DNA of 64,000 nucleotides from Duganella aceris (GTDB lineage: Bacteria > Pseudomonadota > Gammaproteobacteria > Burkholderiales > Burkholderiaceae_D): contig NZ_JAADJT010000007.1 in the NCBI RefSeq assembly GCF_011090165.1, positions 310,001 through 374,000 on the forward strand, read 5' to 3'. The notes under the pieces were generated by a model. It saw only the letters and a program-made list of their open reading frames with translations. It made no database searches and had not been told where the DNA came from. A program made the translations under genes and the position numbers. Shown one piece after another: positions 61,193 through 64,000 of this stretch (the stretch's first letter is position 1; each line of letters begins with the position of its first letter).

Positions 61193-62686
61193 ATGGCCAC
61201 CAATCAAGCCGCCAAGAGCGGTGCTGGTAAGTCCGTTGAAACCGGAGAACTGAGCCTGCTGGACCGTATCGTCCAGGAAGGCAAGATGGCGATCGAGCCA
61301 TCGCAAAACGCGTACGCCAAAAAACTGCTGGGCCAATTCGCCACCCAGGTGCTGGACGAAGGCATGAAGACGGCGCCGAACAAGGGCGTGGTCGCCACCA
61401 TCAACGAACGCGTCGCCGAAATCGACCGCATCCTGAGCGACCAGCTGAACGCCATCATGCACCACGAAGACTTCCAGAAGCTGGAAGGTTCGTGGCGCGG
61501 CCTGCACGACATGGTCTACGGCACCGAAACCGGCACCAACCTGAAGCTGCGCCTGCTGAACGTGTCGAAGAAAGAGCTGCTGAAAGACCTGGAAAACGCG
61601 GTCGACCACGACATGAGCGTGCTGTTCAAAAAAGTGTACGAAGAAGAGTACGGCACCTTCGGCGGCAATCCGTATTCGCTGCTGATCGGCGATTACTACT
61701 TCGGCCGTCACCCGCAAGACATCGCCCTGCTGGAGCGCCTGTCCAAGGTCGCCGCCGCCGCGCACGCGCCGTTCATCACCGCCGCCGCGCCGTCGCTGTT
61801 CGACATGGGCGAGTTCACCGACCTCGGCGTGCCGCGCGACCTGTCGAAAATCTTTGAAAGCGCCGAGCTGGCCTCGTGGCGCGGCTTCCGCGATTCGGAA
61901 GATTCGCGTTACGTCGCCATGGTGCTGCCGCGCTACGCCGCCCGTCTGCCGTACGGCGCCAAGACCAATCCGGTCGAAAGCTTCAGCTACGAGGAAGACG
62001 TCGACGGCCGCGACCACAGCAAATACCTGTGGGCCAACTCGGCTTACCAGCTGGGGCTGCGCATCACCGACGCCTACGCCAAGCACAGCTGGACCACCGC
62101 GATTCGCGGCGTCGAAGGCGGCGGCAAGGTCAGCGGCATGACCGCGCACACCTTCAAGACCGACGAAGGCGACACCGTCCTCAAGTGCCCGACCGAAGTG
62201 GCGATCACCGACCGCCGCGAGAAGGAATTGAACGACCTGGGCTTCATCTCGGTGGTCAATTCCAAGGGTTCGGACTTCGCCGCGTTCTTCGGCGGCCAGA
62301 CCGTCAACAAGCCGAAGATGTACAACCTGGACGCGGCCAACGCCAACGCCGCGTTGTCGGCGCGCCTGCCGTACGTGCTGGCCGCTTCGCGCTTCGCGCA
62401 CTACATCAAAGTCATCATGCGCGACAAGATCGGCAGCTTCCAGAACCGCGCCGGCGTGGAGAACTTCCTGAACGCATGGCTGAGCTCCTACGTGCTGCTG
62501 AGCGCCAACGCGACGCAGGGCGAAAAAGCCCGCTTCCCGCTGGCCGAAGGCCGTGTCGACGTGACCGAGGTGGCGGGCAAGCCCGGCGCCTACTCGGCCA
62601 CCGTGTTCCTGCGTCCGCACTTCCAGATGGAAGAACTGACCACCTCGATCCGCCTGGTCGCCGAACTGCCGGCCGCTGCGGCTTGA
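61193..62686 (+). CDS. tssC: T6SS contractile sheath large subunit TssC (VipB)
   Basis: A 497-residue protein, the usual TssC length. Diagnostic parts are NAIMHHEDFQKLEGSWRGLH, SVLFKKVYEEEYGTFGGNPY, YFGRHPQDIALLERLSKVAA, WRGFRDSEDSRYVAMVLPR and the C-terminal FLNAWLSSYVLLSANATQ. It interlocks with TssB in the sheath and is recycled by ClpV. Intact. Confidence 0.97.
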   Translation: MATNQAAKSGAGKSVETGELSLLDRIVQEGKMAIEPSQNAYAKKLLGQFATQVLDEGMKTAPNKGVVATINERVAEIDRILSDQLNAIMHHEDFQKLEGSWRGLHDMVYGTETGTNLKLRLLNVSKKELLKDLENAVDHDMSVLFKKVYEEEYGTFGGNPYSLLIGDYYFGRHPQDIALLERLSKVAAAAHAPFITAAAPSLFDMGEFTDLGVPRDLSKIFESAELASWRGFRDSEDSRYVAMVLPRYAARLPYGAKTNPVESFSYEEDVDGRDHSKYLWANSAYQLGLRITDAYAKHSWTTAIRGVEGGGKVSGMTAHTFKTDEGDTVLKCPTEVAITDRREKELNDLGFISVVNSKGSDFAAFFGGQTVNKPKMYNLDAANANAALSARLPYVLAASRFAHYIKVIMRDKIGSFQNRAGVENFLNAWLSSYVLLSANATQGEKARFPLAEGRVDVTEVAGKPGAYSATVFLRPHFQMEELTTSIRLVAELPAAAA

Positions 62687-62713
62687 TCGCGCGCACTACA
62701 CACTGATGTTTTC

Positions 62714-62742
62714 GCAAGGCCGGGCGCCACGCCCGGTCTTGC
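62714..62742 (+). other. Hairpin in front of hcp
   Basis: GCAAGGCCGGGCG (62714-62726), loop CCA, CGCCCGGTCTTGC (62730-62742): 13 bp with one G-U pair. No T-run follows. It may stabilise a processed hcp mRNA or block decay or read-through from tssC. Confidence 0.6.
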
Positions 62743-62763
62743 TTATCAAATTTGGAGCCAGCA

Positions 62764-63249
62764 ATGTCTGACGTACTTATTTTAGATTTGGGCACGACCA
62801 TCAAGGGCAACAGCCAGATCACCGGCTATACCGACAAGATCATCGTGCTGTCGTACTCGCACAGCGCCTCGATTCCGCTGCAGATGGATTCGTCGAACAC
62901 CGAGCGTACCTCGGGCCGTCCGGTGTTTTCCGAGATCTCGTTCTCGAAGATGTCCGACCTGTCGACTACCGAAATGTACAAGGCCTGCACCCAGGGCAGC
63001 AAGATCGGCACCGCCACGCTGTACGTCGGCCGCGTCGAAAACGGCAAGTACATGAGCTTCTTCAAGTACGAGATGACCAACGCCATGATCTCCAACATCT
63101 CCACCTCGGGCGGTGGCGGGATCCCGTCGGACTCGTTCTCGATCAGCTTCACCAAGATCAAGTGCGACTACACCCAGCAGCAGTCGGATTCGACCGCCAA
63201 AGGCACCGGTACCTGGAACTGGAACCTGGAGACGATGAAAGCGGATTGA
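62764..63249 (+). CDS. hcp: T6SS tube protein Hcp (TssD)
   Basis: A 161-residue Hcp1-type protein that forms the hexameric-ring inner tube. The N-terminus MSDVLILDLGTTIKGNSQIT and YSHSASIPLQMDSSNTERTS are family features, with PVFSEISFSKMSDLSTTEMY and GGGGIPSDSFSISFTKIKCD later. TTGGAG lies seven bases before ATG 62764, fixing the start over an in-frame TTG at 62752. It is flanked by hairpins on both sides, which suits its high stoichiometry. Confidence 0.96.
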   Translation: MSDVLILDLGTTIKGNSQITGYTDKIIVLSYSHSASIPLQMDSSNTERTSGRPVFSEISFSKMSDLSTTEMYKACTQGSKIGTATLYVGRVENGKYMSFFKYEMTNAMISNISTSGGGGIPSDSFSISFTKIKCDYTQQQSDSTAKGTGTWNWNLETMKAD

Positions 63250-63258
63250 TGCCTGTCG

Positions 63259-63283
63259 GAGGCGGCGCCCGCCGCCTCTTTGT
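63259..63283 (+). terminator. Weak terminator-like hairpin after hcp
   Basis: GAGGCGGC (63259-63266), loop GCCC, GCCGCCTC (63271-63278), then TTTGTT. It begins ten bases after the hcp stop. It should end part of the transcripts and so lower expression of tssE and later genes relative to hcp. Confidence 0.65.
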
Positions 63284-63308
63284 TGATCTCGCCGAGCGTT
63301 CTGAAATT

Positions 63309-63767
63309 ATGTCTAAAGCCATCACGGCGTCGCTGGTTCCGTTGTTCGACCGGCTGACCGGCATGTCCCACGCCGCGCCGGACGGCCGTCTGCTCGATGG
63401 CGGCGGCCTGCAGCATTCGCTGCGGCTCGATCTGATGCGCTTGTTCAATGTGCGCAATTCCCTGTCCATCCCCCAATTCCTCAACGGCGAACCGACGGTG
63501 CGCGATTACGGCCTGCCGGACATGCTGGCGTTGTCGCCGCAATCCGACCAGGACCTGGCCACCTGGTCCGCCGTGCTGTGCCGCTGCGTGGCGTTGTACG
63601 AGCCGCGCATGTCCCATGTGCGGGTACAGGTGCAACCCGACCCGGTGCGGCCGTACGCGGCGCACGCGGCGATCTCCGCCGTCGTGGCGCTGGGCGAGCA
63701 ACTGTGCCGCGTCAATTTCGATGTCGCGCTGGACGCCCGTTCCGCGACCTTGATGGCGGCCGCATGA
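63309..63767 (+). CDS. tssE: T6SS baseplate protein TssE
   Basis: A 152-residue gp25-like baseplate component. ASLVPLFDRLTGMSHA aligns with the usual LLDRL N-terminus, LRLDLMRLFNVRNSLSI and YGLPDMLALSP are the gp25 core, and EPRMSHVRVQV follows. ATG 63309 is preferred; an in-frame ATG at 63249 that overlaps the hcp stop would add 20 residues but its mRNA contains the hcp hairpin. tssF starts 16 nt downstream. Confidence 0.9.
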   Translation: MSKAITASLVPLFDRLTGMSHAAPDGRLLDGGGLQHSLRLDLMRLFNVRNSLSIPQFLNGEPTVRDYGLPDMLALSPQSDQDLATWSAVLCRCVALYEPRMSHVRVQVQPDPVRPYAAHAAISAVVALGEQLCRVNFDVALDARSATLMAAA

Positions 63768-63783
63768 CGGCGGGAGTGCGGGC

Positions 63784-64000
63784 GTGAGCGACGACATTCT
63801 CGAATACTACCGGCGCGAGCTGTCCTACCTGCGCACCCAGTCGGCCGACTTCGCCGCGCGCTATCCGAAGGTGGCGCAGCGGCTGGTGTTGTCCGGCGGC
63901 GAATCGGCCGACCCGCACACCGAGCGGCTGATCGAGTCGGTGGCGTTTCTGACGGCGCGCGTGCACCGCGACCTCGACCGCGACTTCCCGACCATCGCCG
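63784..64000 (+). CDS. tssF: T6SS baseplate protein TssF, N-terminal part (cut by window end)
   Basis: Begins at GTG 63784 with GGAG seven bases upstream. The 72 codons read SDDILEYYRRELSYLRTQSA and FAARYPKVAQRLVLSGGESA, then DPHTERLIESVAFLTARVH, the invariant start of TssF/VasA. It forms the baseplate wedge with TssG. The stop and the following tssG and tssH are beyond the window. Confidence 0.94.
   Translation, partial: MSDDILEYYRRELSYLRTQSADFAARYPKVAQRLVLSGGESADPHTERLIESVAFLTARVHRDLDRDFPTIA

Noticed and set aside
60623..62620. 665-codon open frame antisense to tssB and tssC
   Set aside because: tssB and tssC are unambiguous on the plus strand; the antisense frame has no recognisable domain.
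1..64000. tRNA genes, CRISPR arrays, insertion sequences and prophage genes
   Set aside because: Intergenic regions were read on both strands; no cloverleaf with TTCGANNC-type T-arm, no regularly spaced repeats and no transposase or phage gene were found. The repeats present are within genes or are single palindromes.

Overview
The window is high-GC chromosomal DNA from a betaproteobacterium, most probably the Oxalobacteraceae (Massilia/Duganella/Janthinobacterium type). The grounds are the housekeeping gene order (nit-tldD, aroG, glk-scpB-rluB-rimP-nusA-infB-rbfA-truB-typA), the many large TonB-dependent receptors, a PEP-CTERM protein and the DUF3141 PHA-synthase-like protein. Genus placement is inference from gene content; no database search was possible. 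No rRNA, tRNA, CRISPR array, insertion sequence or prophage gene was seen.

1-21 kb: the end of a nitrilase-family gene and tldD, then six large TonB-dependent receptors (TBDRs). Five point left and one points right, and they surround aroG (DAHP synthase). aroG has a clear promoter, a 21-codon Phe/Tyr-rich leader peptide and a terminator/antiterminator pair, which is a classic ribosome-mediated attenuator. 21-27 kb: a four-gene peptide-type ABC importer (binding protein, two permeases, double ATPase) with overlapping genes. It is transcribed divergently from the sixth receptor and may take over substrates that the receptors bring into the periplasm. A DedA-rhodanese fusion follows.

28-41 kb: core genes. 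glk has LacI-type and HexR-like operator candidates upstream. Then come scpB, a greatly extended rluB, a probable terminated leader RNA, the rimP-nusA-infB-rbfA-truB translation/transcription operon and typA. 41-50 kb: a PEP-CTERM protein, a DUF3141 protein with a PhaC-like Cys nucleophile motif, a GNAT acetyltransferase, an XRE-cupin regulator, dusA, a chemotaxis receptor, two tandem secreted TonB-C-terminal-domain proteins and a small Tyr/Pro-rich lipoprotein.

50-64 kb: accessory region. It holds an unrecognised 591-residue protein and a two-gene amino-acid-type ABC importer in which one gene fuses binding protein and permease and no ATPase is present. Next is a pair of ORFs in the same reading frame, separated by a single TAG, encoding 217 and 1718 residues of Ala-rich helical and then low-complexity protein. 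The start of a type VI secretion cluster follows (tssB-tssC-hcp-tssE-tssF, cut by the window end). The giant locus directly upstream of the T6SS genes and the aroG attenuator are the most interesting items.
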